Assembly (NCBI RefSeq): GCF_010811875.1
Contig: NZ_VKHP01000081.1
Span: 1 to 34,091, forward strand
Source of the DNA: Bradyrhizobium uaiense
Lineage (GTDB): Bacteria > Pseudomonadota > Alphaproteobacteria > Rhizobiales > Xanthobacteraceae
DNA: 34,091 nt
Direction of reading: 5' to 3'
The notes beneath the pieces are model-generated. The model searched no databases. It saw only the letters and a list, made by a program, of their open reading frames with translations, and was not told where the DNA came from. Of this stretch, positions 7,605 to 15,247 are shown one piece after another (position 1 is the first letter of the stretch; the number at the start of each line of letters is the position of its first letter). The translations under genes were made by a program, and so were the position numbers.

Positions 7605-7820
7605 CTATGCGGGACGGCCTTCCAGGAAGCCCTGCAACGCCTTCCGAGCAACGCGCTCGAGAGCCCCCAGCGTCTTTTTCCCATGATGAGCGGCCCGCAG
7701 CAGCCGTCGCGCAATGAACTTCCTTGTTTCGTGATCGCCACCTCCGTTTGGGAGATCGCGACAGACATCATCCAGAACAACGTCAAGGTTAGCGGTCGTC
7801 CGCTCGTCAAACTTCTTCAT
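7605..7820 (-). CDS. Small orphan protein, 71 aa, mostly helical
   Basis: Starts MKKFDERTTANLDVVLDDV and contains LPNGGGDHETRKFIARRLL and TLGALERVARKAL. This layout (TTANxxVVL, LPNGGDHxxRK, helix, LGxLxxVARxAL) matches a short hypothetical family I recognise from Bradyrhizobium, function unknown. The ATG at 7820 begins the conserved part; an upstream ATG at 7877 adds nothing similar. It is divergent from dinB, and the 198 bp between them should hold both promoters. Confidence 0.7.
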   Translation of the reverse strand: MKKFDERTTANLDVVLDDVCRDLPNGGGDHETRKFIARRLLRAAHHGKKTLGALERVARKALQGFLEGRPA

Positions 7821-8018
7821 GAAAATGCTCGCAACGAAATGGAGACGAACACCCTGGGCGAAAGCCAAATTGTCCAAGCGTGGGGCAATATCGCCGAAGC
7901 GGCACTAGCAAGTCTGGCAACATGGCGCTCACGACGTCCGACCGGCCAGTCAGGAACCGGACTTTTCCCCGCTTTCCCCGCCATTCCCGCGCGCGACGGC
8001 CTCGGGTATTGTTGCCAA

Positions 8019-9122
8019 ATGAGTTCGCCGGACCAGGCGCGGGACAGCGGCGAGGCCCGACCGCGCAAGATCATCCATATCGACATGGACGCGTTCTACG
8101 CGTCGGTGGAGCAAAGGGACAATCCCGACTTGCGCGGCAAGCCATTGGCCGTTGGCGGCTCCGCGGAACGCGGCGTCGTGGCCGCAGCGAGCTATGAGGC
8201 TCGCAAGTTCGGGGTTCGCTCGGCAATGCCGTCGGTCACCGCCAAGCGTCAGTGTCCGGAGCTGATCTTCGTCAAGCCGCGGTTCGAGGTCTACAAGGCC
8301 GTCAGCCGTCAGATCCGGGACATTTTCGCCGAGCACACGGAAATCATCGAGCCGCTCTCCCTGGACGAGGCATATCTCGACGTCACCGAGAACATCCAGA
8401 ACATCCCGCTCGCAACCGAAATCGCCACCGCAATCAGGGCCAAAATCCTCGCCGAAACCGGCCTCACGGCCTCCGCCGGGATCTCCTATAACAAGTTCCT
8501 GGCAAAGCTCGCGTCCGATCATCGCAAGCCCAACGGTCAGTTCGTCATCACCCCCAGGATGGGGCCCGCCTTCGTGGAAAGTCTCCCGGTCGGCAGATTC
8601 CACGGCATCGGCCCCGCGACGACTGCCAAATTCAACGGCCTCGGCATCTTCACCGGGCTCGACATCCGCAATCAATCACTCGAGTTCATGAATGCGAATT
8701 TCGGCAAATCGGGCGCCTACTACTACTGGATCTCGCGCGGGGTTGATGAGCGTCCGGTTCGGCCGAACCGGATCCGGAAGTCCATCGGCGCAGAGAATAC
8801 ATTCTCGGACGATCTGACGGCGTTCGATGCCCTGGCGGCAGAGCTCCAGCCGCTCGTCGAAAAGGTCTGGCGGCATTGCGAAGGCAGCGGCACCCGGGGG
8901 CGCACGGTGACGTTAAAGATCAAGTTCTTCGATTTCGAGATCATTACGCGCAGCAGATCGGTGCCGACCCAGGTGTCCAACCGCGCAGACCTCGAACGTC
9001 TTGCCATCGACCTGTTGCGGCACGAGATGCCCTTGCCGAAATCCGTGCGCTTGCTCGGCGTCTCGCTGTCCGTGCTCCATGACCAAGACCGAGCGGAGCC
9101 TCAACTCGACCTACCGATCTGA
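8019..9122 (+). CDS. dinB: DNA polymerase IV (Y-family translesion polymerase)
   Basis: A 367-aa Y-family polymerase for error-prone bypass of damaged template. The palm motifs are present: IDMDAFYASVE with D22 and D24, and SLDEAYLDVT with D116-E117. Y27 is at the steric-gate position that excludes ribonucleotides. GISYNKFLAKLASDHRKPNG, a thumb HhH region (PVGRFHGIGPATTAKF) and a little-finger domain follow. The C terminus QLDLPI is a good match to the beta-clamp binding consensus QLxLF. The ATG at 8019 starts the conserved protein; the frame is open upstream to 7539 but that part is antisense to two small genes. I did not find an SOS box in front. Confidence 0.95.
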   Translation: MSSPDQARDSGEARPRKIIHIDMDAFYASVEQRDNPDLRGKPLAVGGSAERGVVAAASYEARKFGVRSAMPSVTAKRQCPELIFVKPRFEVYKAVSRQIRDIFAEHTEIIEPLSLDEAYLDVTENIQNIPLATEIATAIRAKILAETGLTASAGISYNKFLAKLASDHRKPNGQFVITPRMGPAFVESLPVGRFHGIGPATTAKFNGLGIFTGLDIRNQSLEFMNANFGKSGAYYYWISRGVDERPVRPNRIRKSIGAENTFSDDLTAFDALAAELQPLVEKVWRHCEGSGTRGRTVTLKIKFFDFEIITRSRSVPTQVSNRADLERLAIDLLRHEMPLPKSVRLLGVSLSVLHDQDRAEPQLDLPI

Positions 9123-9214
9123 CGCAGCTTGAACTTGCGCCTTCAATCAGAAGCCCGCGAAGATGAATATCCAGGAGTTGCAACAGCGCCCCTGACGTTG
9201 AGCCGTAAAGGGGA

Positions 9215-9646
9215 TCACACGCGCAGCCGCAACGAGATTTCGGTGCTCGCAAATGTTCTCTCGGGTGTCAGCACCACCATGTCTACAACGGTCATCGAGC
9301 TCGGGTGGCTGTACACATACTTGACATGCCAAAGCGGCCCGATGTCGGGTGAGATAACAAAATCTCCGGATTCCAGCGCGCGGGCGATCGCCCTGACTGC
9401 CACACTATTCCTTATTGGAAGAGAGAACACGGCATCGACCAGCGCCGCGAGGGTCACTCCATCGGCAAGGAATGCGCGAGCAACATTGTCTCCGTGCGTC
9501 TCCCGAAGGGCCGACACGATTGCGGCGACGGCTTCTGGGTCCTTCACTCTGCGCGCCCTGTTGAGCCATGAGATGGTAAAGCTGCCGGGACTTACCCGGT
9601 GACCTGACTGTCTTATAGGCCAGGAGTCTTCCCGTTGGGAACGCAA
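9215..9646 (-). CDS. Hypothetical protein, uncertain start
   Basis: The frame runs 143 aa from an ATG at 9646; the better-looking part starts at KDPEAVAAIVSALRETHG, preceded by a GTG. It continues with helical AFLADGVTLAALVDAVFSL and a C-terminal beta-rich section (LWHVKYVYSHPSSM, VVDMVVLTPERTF). No family recognised. The plus strand also carries an ORF here with less natural composition, so I favour the minus strand with moderate confidence. Confidence 0.5.
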   Translation of the reverse strand: MRSQREDSWPIRQSGHRVSPGSFTISWLNRARRVKDPEAVAAIVSALRETHGDNVARAFLADGVTLAALVDAVFSLPIRNSVAVRAIARALESGDFVISPDIGPLWHVKYVYSHPSSMTVVDMVVLTPERTFASTEISLRLRV

Positions 9647-9680
9647 AGCGGACCAGCTTCACCAGTCCAACGCAGGGCCT

Positions 9681-9696
9681 TTCCGATAATTCGGAA
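9681..9696. promoter_or_regulatory. Operator-like palindrome related to the S24 repressor sites
   Basis: TTCCGATAATTCGGAA has perfect 6-bp arms TTCCGA/TCGGAA. It equals the reverse complement of the 15-bp operator at 12283-12297 with one extra T in the centre. It lies about 70 bp upstream of the gene starting at 9769. The longer spacing may abolish binding, so this is a weak candidate for a fourth site. Confidence 0.35.
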
Positions 9697-9768
9697 CTGC
9701 CCTTGCCGACGGCGGGAGGCGTAAACATCTATCGCGTAGAAGCAATTCATTCTCCTACCGGTAGCAAA

Positions 9769-10026
9769 ATGGACCTGACCGATCTCCACGATTTCGCGAT
9801 ACAGGCAAGAATGGCGTTCATCGTAGGCGTTGAAACGTTTGACCGCGTGTTCGCCGGCATCCGCTTTGCGGAGATCGACGGGTCCCTTCTGTATGTCTAC
9901 GCAAGAGATGAGCCGACCGCAGCCGAGATCGAGGACAATTACGCCCTGCACATCGCAATCGTCGCATCGCAGATCGTCGGCCGCGAAATCGATGTCGTTG
10001 TCGTGCTGCCGAAGGTCCTTCAGTAA
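9769..10026 (+). CDS. Hypothetical protein, 85 aa
   Basis: Starts MDLTDLHDFAIQARMAFIVG and includes VFAGIRFAEIDGSLLYVYAR and a hydrophobic end REIDVVVVLPKVLQ. The alternation of helix and strand suggests a small soluble domain. No family recognised. The ATG at 9769 has only a weak ribosome binding site; a TTG at 9703 would add 22 residues. Confidence 0.55.
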   Translation: MDLTDLHDFAIQARMAFIVGVETFDRVFAGIRFAEIDGSLLYVYARDEPTAAEIEDNYALHIAIVASQIVGREIDVVVVLPKVLQ

Positions 10027-10270
10027 TGATGCCCGTCAAATGCCGCCCGTTGTGCAGACGCCGGATCACCGCGGTGGCCGCAGGGGATCAGGAGCGGCTC
10101 GTCGCAGACTGCGACTATCGCAAATCCGCGGCCGGTTCGACGGCTCGAACACCGTATTGATCCGGATTTCGGTACAGATAGGTCGGCCGTAATATTATCT
10201 CTGCCGACGTTACCGTAACTTGCAGAGCATTTTTCACCTTTGAGTTTTTACAAGCCAATTGCAACCGGCC

Positions 10271-10300
10271 AAAAAAGGACCGTCCGAGGACGGTCCTTTT
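10271..10300. terminator. Rho-independent terminator, bidirectional
   Basis: GGACCGTC (10277-10284), loop CGAG, GACGGTCC (10289-10296), flanked by six A on the left and four T on the right. This gives a strong hairpin with a U-tract in both directions. It stands 245 bp after the nearest upstream plus-strand stop (10026) and just before a new gene at 10329, so either a long 3' UTR or an unannotated small RNA ends here. The 10027-10270 stretch holds no convincing ORF. Confidence 0.85.
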
Positions 10301-10328
10301 CGATTCCAGGCCCGCTCCAACGATCATT

Positions 10329-10520
10329 GTGGGGATTCAAGCTTTGACGAAGGTGCAGCTTGCTCGAGACGCGGCAGACATATTTCGATTGCTGCGAGCG
10401 TTCCGAGCAATTACGGATCGAACCGCGCGGCAGGTTGTTGTCGAAACCGTCGAGGCAATGGCCGAAGGCCGCACTGCCGACAAGCCACTTGAGGACAACA
10501 CTGGAAAGCCTCGCACTTGA
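10329..10520 (+). CDS. Small helical orphan protein, 63 aa
   Basis: GTG start; contains TKVQLARDAADIFRLLRAF and TARQVVVETVEAMAEGRTAD. It is predicted fully helical and resembles short conserved Bradyrhizobium proteins of unknown function. A TTG seven codons in is an alternative start. It is followed after 3 bp, in the same frame, by the next small gene. Confidence 0.6.
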   Translation: MGIQALTKVQLARDAADIFRLLRAFRAITDRTARQVVVETVEAMAEGRTADKPLEDNTGKPRT

Positions 10521-10523
10521 GCA

Positions 10524-10682
10524 GTGAACACCTCGGGATCGATTCTCACCTGGAAGGGCTCGTGCCGGTGCGGCGGCGCTGGCGCGCCCTGCCCCAAGCG
10601 CGACAGGCCGAAACCAGTTGATGGATTTCGGCGGTTGCCACCGGGGTTCAGAAACATGTTCGGCGGGCGCGGCCCGCGATAA
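10524..10682 (+). CDS. Small CxC protein, 52 aa (possibly degenerate)
   Basis: GTG start three bases after the previous stop and in the same frame. Contains SCRCGGAGAPCPKRDRP and then RRLPPGFRNMF. Related Bradyrhizobium C-terminal motifs that I know read CxCGxGAPCPxCN...MPPGF; here the last Cys is Arg (CPKR), which would break a four-Cys metal site. It may be a decaying copy. Confidence 0.45.
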   Translation: MNTSGSILTWKGSCRCGGAGAPCPKRDRPKPVDGFRRLPPGFRNMFGGRGPR

Positions 10683-11481
10683 TCCCTTCCACTGACCTCG
10701 GCCCTCAATTGCCAGCGCTCAAGATTCAACTCGAATATCGGTTGAATTTTCCGGCGCGGGTTGACCGCTCCCAAACTTGGACGGTTCTATCTTCCGAGCG
10801 CTGAAGCTTGGAGGCAGTCGACGTCATTGGCTCCATCCTCTCAAGACGCCTCAGTCGCTCAAGGCTTGCAAACGGCCGCTCAGTATCTCCGCATGTCAAC
10901 TGAGCATCAGCGGTGACCAAGCATTGAGCCGGCGTTCGAAACAAGCCTCCCTTCGCGACAATCAACACGTCGTGTGTCAAGGCAATAGTCATTGCCTCCC
11001 CGCAGCCTCCCGAAGGGCACTGCTAGAGCAGCGATGCGATAAGCAAGCGAAGTGCGCTTGGCGGCCACCGGAGTGACGGTGCGGCGATCGCTCTTGGAAT
11101 TCTCTGGCGCGACGATTGCGCGCGGGCCCTGTCGCGTCGACCGTCGTCGGATTCTTCTTGACCTCCCGGTGCGCACGTCGGGCACACGCAGCCTTTCTAA
11201 CCAGTTGAAAAACCTAAGTTCTCGCTCCAATCCATCGGGGCAGGCAACTTGCAGTGCTCCAACGATGGGAGCAACGGCATGACTGGGTCCGCCAAGATTC
11301 GAAAGATCGTCGACCGCCCGGCAGGGATGGGGCACGAAACCATTGCACATCGCTCGTTGAGACAAATCAGCGTGGGCAGCGGTGTTCTCGACCAGTCAAA
11401 TCGGTGCGAAGCTTTCGCATTATTGACGCCGGCGTCGCCATACGATCCCTATTTCTCGTGCTTCGAAGAAGAAGCCGGGCC
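10683..11481. other. Gene-poor stretch
   Basis: About 800 bp in which frames on both strands have unnatural composition. I recognise only a short serine-recombinase-like scar (10872-10916). Nothing else can be supported. Confidence 0.5.
10872..10916 (+). pseudogene. Scar of a serine recombinase N terminus
   Basis: The frame reads TAAQYLRMSTEHQR followed by a stop. YxRMSTExQ is the start of the catalytic domain of serine recombinases/resolvases, with the nucleophile Ser in RMST. Nothing downstream continues the family (YSxENQ is expected next). Only about 14 residues support the call, so chance is not excluded. Confidence 0.35.
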
Positions 11482-11511
11482 TTGATTTCTGATAATCGTA
11501 ACGCCTATACT
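11482..11511 (+). promoter_or_regulatory. Promoter of the S24 repressor gene with an operator in its spacer
   Basis: A -35 TTGATT (11482-11487) and a -10 TATACT (11506-11511) are separated by 18 nt. Between them lies TTCTGATAATCGTAA (11487-11501), which matches 13 of 15 bases of the palindrome at 12283-12297 (reverse complement). A repressor bound there would block RNA polymerase, which fits autoregulation. Confidence 0.7.
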
Positions 11512-11537
11512 GTGTCCAGGCTTGGAAAGGATGAAAC

Positions 11538-12176
11538 ATGCTGGACGCGGCACTGATCGAACGGGCACTGGAAAAGACCGGGAAGAGCAAAGGCGGGCTT
11601 GCCCGCGCAATGGGGGTTCGGGCCGGGGCGGTGTCCGAAATCCTGTCGGGAATACGGTTGATCAAGGCATCGGAAATCGCCCCGATCATGGAATATCTGG
11701 AGCTGAACTCGGTGCCGATCGTGGGCCGGGTCGGCGCCGGTGCCTCGATCCAGCCGGAGCTTGAGCAGGTCCCGCCGGAGGGGCTCGGCGAGATCGAGCT
11801 TCCGTTTCCGATGACGGAAGAGACCGTCGCCTTCGAGGTTTCAGGCGATTCGATGCTGCCGAAATACGAGAACGGCGACGTCATTGTGGTGTACCGCGAG
11901 CAGCGTTATCCGCTGTCGAGCTTCTATGGCGAAGAAGCCGCGGTTCGGCTGAAGAGCGGCGAGCGCTATCTGAAGACGATCGAACGCGGCAGTTCTTCCG
12001 GCACCGTCAACCTCAAGAGCTTCAATGCCAAGCCGATCAACGGCGTAAAGCTCGAATGGATCGGCGAGATCTGCGTCACCCTGCCCCGCGGTCAGATCGA
12101 ACGGCTGCGCGGCAAGACGGCGGCGAAGGGCCGCAAATCTGGCCGGTCACAGGGCGGACGGTCGTCCGAGAAATAG
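11538..12176 (+). CDS. S24/LexA-like self-cleaving repressor (phage CI type)
   Basis: A 212-aa protein with an N-terminal helix-turn-helix (residues about 5-45, SKGGLARAMGVRAGAVSEIL) and a C-terminal S24 peptidase domain. The catalytic Ser105 is in SGDSMLPKYENGD and Lys146 in GERYLKTIE, aligned with the LexA/UmuD Ser-Lys dyad. A cleavage site of the Ala-Gly kind is present (GRVGAGAS, A67-G68), so RecA-stimulated autocleavage is plausible. The basic tail (KTAAKGRKSGRSQGGR) is unusual and may contact DNA. GGAAAGGA precedes the ATG. It is probably autoregulated through the operator at 11487-11501 and controls the next gene. It is not LexA itself, because the N-terminal domain differs (XRE-like). 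Confidence 0.88.
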   Translation: MLDAALIERALEKTGKSKGGLARAMGVRAGAVSEILSGIRLIKASEIAPIMEYLELNSVPIVGRVGAGASIQPELEQVPPEGLGEIELPFPMTEETVAFEVSGDSMLPKYENGDVIVVYREQRYPLSSFYGEEAAVRLKSGERYLKTIERGSSSGTVNLKSFNAKPINGVKLEWIGEICVTLPRGQIERLRGKTAAKGRKSGRSQGGRSSEK

Positions 12177-12251
12177 TGGGGCTGCGTCGGGGGGCGGCCT
12201 AGCCGATTCGGATGCCTTCGGCCCGAATCGTCGGAGCACCCACGCCGAAAT

Positions 12252-12266
12252 TTCCGGTTATCGGCA
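12252..12266. promoter_or_regulatory. Second operator upstream of the target gene
   Basis: TTCCGGTTATCGGCA matches TTCCGATTATCGGAA at 13 of 15 positions. Its centre is 31 bp from the centre of the promoter-proximal operator, close to three helical turns, which would suit cooperative binding on one face. Confidence 0.6.
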
Positions 12267-12273
12267 ATTTCTC

Positions 12274-12302
12274 TTGACTTAATTCCGATTATCGGAAATA
12301 CT
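12274..12302 (+). promoter_or_regulatory. Promoter with perfect palindromic operator in its spacer
   Basis: A -35 TTGACT (12274-12279), a 17-nt spacer and a -10 AATACT (12297-12302). The perfect palindrome TTCCGATTATCGGAA (12283-12297) occupies the spacer. Transcription would start at about 12308-12311, on the ATG itself, so the mRNA should be leaderless. Confidence 0.75.
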
Positions 12303-12307
12303 GGTCG

Positions 12308-12613
12308 ATGAAAGTCAACGCATCGAACTATCAGGCAATGCAGTATTTTGTCGTGATGATCGACTATGGCCGCCGTGGCCGCGAGGCGATCGTCGATCCC
12401 GAAATGACGCGGCGCGAGGTCGTCTCGCGCGTTGCGTCGGGGGAATACACCAACATCAGCTTCATCCACGAGGTCGCCGAGTGCTCGGTTGAGGATGTTA
12501 CCGACGACATCCTTGCCGAGGCTGCCCTGCCGGAAATCCCCCTGACCGGCACCAATCTGCAGGCAAATATGCTGAATCACGCCCGCGATCTGCGCAAGCA
12601 CGAGCCGGTCTGA
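12308..12613 (+). CDS. Repressor-controlled hypothetical protein, 101 aa
   Basis: Starts MKVNASNYQAMQYFVVMID. Other segments are GRRGREAIVDPEMTRREVV, NISFIHEVAECSVEDVTDD and the tail NMLNHARDLRKHEPV. A small acidic/basic mixed soluble protein without transmembrane segments; no domain recognised. There is no Shine-Dalgarno sequence in front of the ATG, and the promoter position puts the start codon at or next to +1. Its only visible control is the pair of S24-repressor operators, so it is the probable main output of that regulator, induced when the repressor is cleaved or displaced. Confidence 0.75.
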   Translation: MKVNASNYQAMQYFVVMIDYGRRGREAIVDPEMTRREVVSRVASGEYTNISFIHEVAECSVEDVTDDILAEAALPEIPLTGTNLQANMLNHARDLRKHEPV

Positions 12614-12655
12614 GGTCGCTCAATTGGTGATTGCGAAAACGTGATCTTTCTTGAA

Positions 12656-12671
12656 CCGGCCACTTGGCCGG
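12656..12671. terminator. Candidate hairpin after the repressor target
   Basis: CCGGCC, loop ACTT, GGCCGG, 43 bp downstream of the stop at 12613. A stable stem but no T-tract, so termination is uncertain. Confidence 0.3.
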
Positions 12672-12778
12672 AACCCGAAACGGACTAGATAGGGTTCACG
12701 CAGAGTCAATTCGGACCGGGCGCGGGTTCCCTTTAGATTGGCGTTTCGTTTTCTCGGGCCGGCAGTTTTCAGCTTCAG

Positions 12779-13933
12779 ATGACTTCGACATTAAATCCCG
12801 AGATCGCGCGAGCCGATGGCGATCTCAGGATCGCGCTGCTGCTTGGCATCGCGAACTGGTTTCTGTTCCTCGACCATGTTCCGCACAATTTCGTCAGCGC
12901 GCTGACGATGCGCAATTTCGGCTTCAGCGGCGCGACCGATCTTTTCGTCTTCATCGGCGGCTACGCGGTGACGCTCATCTACGCCAGGATGGCGCTGGAA
13001 CGCGGCTTCGTGGTGGCTGCAACCCGCATCTTCAAACGCGTATGGCAGCTCTATGCCGCCTATATCGTTTTGTTCGTGATCTATGTCGAGTTGATCAGCT
13101 ATGTCGCCGCGCGGACGGCGGCACCCGAGATCATCAGCGAATTCAACATCACGGGCTTCATCGACCACCCGGTCCGGACCCTGATCTACGGCTTGTTCCT
13201 GCAAGCCAAGCCGCTCAATCTCGACGTGCTGCAACTCGTCATCGCCCTGATGGCCTTCCAGCCGGTTGTCGTATTCGGGCTGCTGTACGTACCGAATGCG
13301 ACGCTTCTCGCGTCGGTGGCGCTTTACGCTACCGCCCGCCTCCTCGACTGGAACCTGACATCAGATCAGTACGGATCCTGGTATCTTAATCCATTCTGCT
13401 GGCAATTGCTGTTCGTGATGGGCGGCTGGCTCGCGCTCATCGGCACGCGCTATGCTCCCGCGATCCGCGCGATGCAGGCCATTCCCGCGCTGCGCGCCAC
13501 GGCCTTGCTGTACCTGCTGTTCGCGCTGACGATCGTGTCCAGCAGCGAGATTCCGGCACTCGCCCAAATGGTGCCGAGCGGGCTGAGCGACATGCTCCTG
13601 CAGAACGACCGGGAAGATGTTGCGCCTCACCGCATCCTGCATTTCCTGACCCTGACTTTCCTCTTCACCTGGCTGGTGCCACGAGACTGGGAATACCTGC
13701 GGTCTTACGCCTTGCAGCCTGTCGTCAAATGCGGCGAAGAATGGCTGGCCGTGTTTTGCGCCGGCGTGTTCCTCTCCTTCGCCGCGCATCTGATCCTGAT
13801 TACCGGCCCGTACTCGCTGGCAAGGCAGGTCGCCGTCAGCATCGCCGGTATCGCTGCGATGACCGCCGTCGCCTATTACGTCTCGTGGTCGAAGCAGCAG
13901 GACAACAAATCGGCCGTCGACGCCCATTCCTGA
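12779..13933 (+). CDS. opgC: OpgC-family membrane protein (glucan succinyl/acyl transferase)
   Basis: A 384-aa polytopic inner-membrane protein with about ten predicted helices. The opening DLRIALLLGIANWFLFLDH and NFVSALTMRNFGFSGATDLF followed by VFIGGYAVTLIYARMALE are typical of the OpgC/acyltransferase-3 superfamily; the DH near residue 33 is the likely catalytic-region motif. OpgC proteins succinylate osmoregulated periplasmic glucans. The rest has the usual alternation of helices and short loops (for instance SWYLNPFCWQLLFVMGGW). The gene stands alone, 165 bp after the repressor target, and converges on the GH3 gene with a 9-bp gap. It has no good ribosome binding site. Assignment to the family is firm, the substrate is inferred. 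Confidence 0.8.
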   Translation: MTSTLNPEIARADGDLRIALLLGIANWFLFLDHVPHNFVSALTMRNFGFSGATDLFVFIGGYAVTLIYARMALERGFVVAATRIFKRVWQLYAAYIVLFVIYVELISYVAARTAAPEIISEFNITGFIDHPVRTLIYGLFLQAKPLNLDVLQLVIALMAFQPVVVFGLLYVPNATLLASVALYATARLLDWNLTSDQYGSWYLNPFCWQLLFVMGGWLALIGTRYAPAIRAMQAIPALRATALLYLLFALTIVSSSEIPALAQMVPSGLSDMLLQNDREDVAPHRILHFLTLTFLFTWLVPRDWEYLRSYALQPVVKCGEEWLAVFCAGVFLSFAAHLILITGPYSLARQVAVSIAGIAAMTAVAYYVSWSKQQDNKSAVDAHS

Positions 13934-13942
13934 ATCTGGAGC

Positions 13943-15247
13943 CTAATCGATCAGCAATGCGCGCCGCAGCCGCGTCTCGCTGTCGTGCAACATTGCACCA
14001 TCGAGGCCCCCGCGCGCAGCTGCATCGGTGGCGCAAGCGAACAGGCGGTAGAACTGCAAGCCGTCATAGGCAACCAGCAGGAGATCGACGCCTGCGTTCA
14101 ATGCCTCCACGACCGCGGTGCAGACATCGTGTTGATAGATCGCGCCCATCACCAGATCATCCGTCATGACGATGCCCTGGTAATTCCAGGTCTTCCGGAT
14201 CAGCCCATCGACGACGGCCTTCGAATGCGACGCAGGCCGTCCGGGATCGAGCGCCCTCACCGCCACATGCCCGACCATCAGGCGCGCACCGGTCGTTGCC
14301 AGCACGTCGCGAAACGGACGCCAGTCGGACGCCTCGAGTTCGGCGAGCGGCGTATCGAGATCGGCAGTGAAATGATGCGTGTCAGCACGCACGCGCCCCA
14401 ATCCCGGGAAGTGCTTCACGGTGGCACCCACGCCCGCAGACTCGTGGCCTTGGATATAGGCGCCGGCGATCGCGCTCACCTTGGCCGGATCATCGGAGAT
14501 CGCGCGCTGATTGATCAACGTATTGAAGTCGAGCCGGTTGCGCTTCGCCGCTGGCCGGAGATCGAGCACCGGCGCAAAATTCAGGTTGATGCCGAGCGAC
14601 GCCAGCTCCCGTCCATGGATGCGGCCGAACTCCTCGGCCTTTACCCTTTGCTCGTCCGGCGGCAGCTCGGCCAGCGTGGCAAGCGCGGGTAACCTCGTCA
14701 ACGGCGGTGCGAGGTGCGAAACGATGCCGCCCTCCTGATCCGTCGCGACCGTCAGCGGCGGCAGCCCCGCCGCACGGCGCCTGGCCTGCAACGCTGCAAT
14801 TTCCGCCTTCAAGGCGTCAGCCGTCCTGCCGGCAATGTTGCGCCGGGTCACATAGATGCCCGCAACGAATCCTTGCTCCGCCAGCTGCGCGACCTCGTCG
14901 AACGATCGGTAGCCCACGATGAAATGCTGCCCGAGGGAGCGCGCGAGAACCGGTTCGGTCTGGAGAACACGATGCTTCCGCACTTCGAACACTCCGTGCG
15001 CGGCCAGCATCGCGAGCGGCGGCAGGCACCACAGGATCACCAGTAGCTTTCCTGACGACGCCCGCCGGCGCCACGCGCCGCGACGAACCAGCAGGAGCAC
15101 GACCGCGCTGCTTGTGACGACGAAGAGGACATTGCCTGTCCCACGCAAGGGGACCAGATACGGATCGTTGTTGTTGATGCCCGCGAAGACGAAGACGAGG
15201 CCTGCGATCCAGAGCAGGGTAATGCCGACGCATTTGCTGACTTGCAT
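13943..15247 (-). CDS. Membrane-anchored glycoside hydrolase family 3 (NagZ-like beta-N-acetylhexosaminidase)
   Basis: A 434-aa protein. Residues about 8-85 hold three hydrophobic segments (ITLLWIAGLVFVFAG, VLFVVTSSAVVLLLV, LLVILWCLPPLAML); the rest is a GH3 TIM barrel. Motifs visible are ATDQEGG (D170), NLNFAPVLDL, GATVKHFPGLG (K278-H279), the D289-T-H loop that provides the acid/base in NagZ-type enzymes, and MTDDLVMGA with D363 as nucleophile. NagZ itself is cytosolic and recycles peptidoglycan GlcNAc-anhydroMurNAc. The N-terminal membrane part here points to a different location, probably periplasm-facing. Start: ATG at 15247 preferred; GTG at 15256 is possible; neither has a clear ribosome binding site. 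Confidence 0.83.
   Translation of the reverse strand: MQVSKCVGITLLWIAGLVFVFAGINNNDPYLVPLRGTGNVLFVVTSSAVVLLLVRRGAWRRRASSGKLLVILWCLPPLAMLAAHGVFEVRKHRVLQTEPVLARSLGQHFIVGYRSFDEVAQLAEQGFVAGIYVTRRNIAGRTADALKAEIAALQARRRAAGLPPLTVATDQEGGIVSHLAPPLTRLPALATLAELPPDEQRVKAEEFGRIHGRELASLGINLNFAPVLDLRPAAKRNRLDFNTLINQRAISDDPAKVSAIAGAYIQGHESAGVGATVKHFPGLGRVRADTHHFTADLDTPLAELEASDWRPFRDVLATTGARLMVGHVAVRALDPGRPASHSKAVVDGLIRKTWNYQGIVMTDDLVMGAIYQHDVCTAVVEALNAGVDLLLVAYDGLQFYRLFACATDAAARGGLDGAMLHDSETRLRRALLID

Noticed and set aside
7539..8018. N-terminal extension of DNA polymerase IV
   Set aside because: Antisense to a recognisable small gene (7605-7820); the polymerase is complete from 8019.
7821..8018. SOS box in front of dinB
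   Set aside because: I looked for GTTC-N7-GTTC and its complement and saw only one isolated GAAC near 7955.
9613..9951. Minus-strand ORF of 112 codons
   Set aside because: Overlaps the more natural plus-strand gene 9769-10026; I cannot exclude it fully.
10726..10992. Minus-strand ORF in the gene-poor stretch
   Set aside because: No recognisable motif and it overlaps the recombinase-like scar on the other strand.
12664..13389. 241-codon plus-strand ORF overlapping opgC
   Set aside because: Arg-rich shadow frame of the opgC coding sequence.
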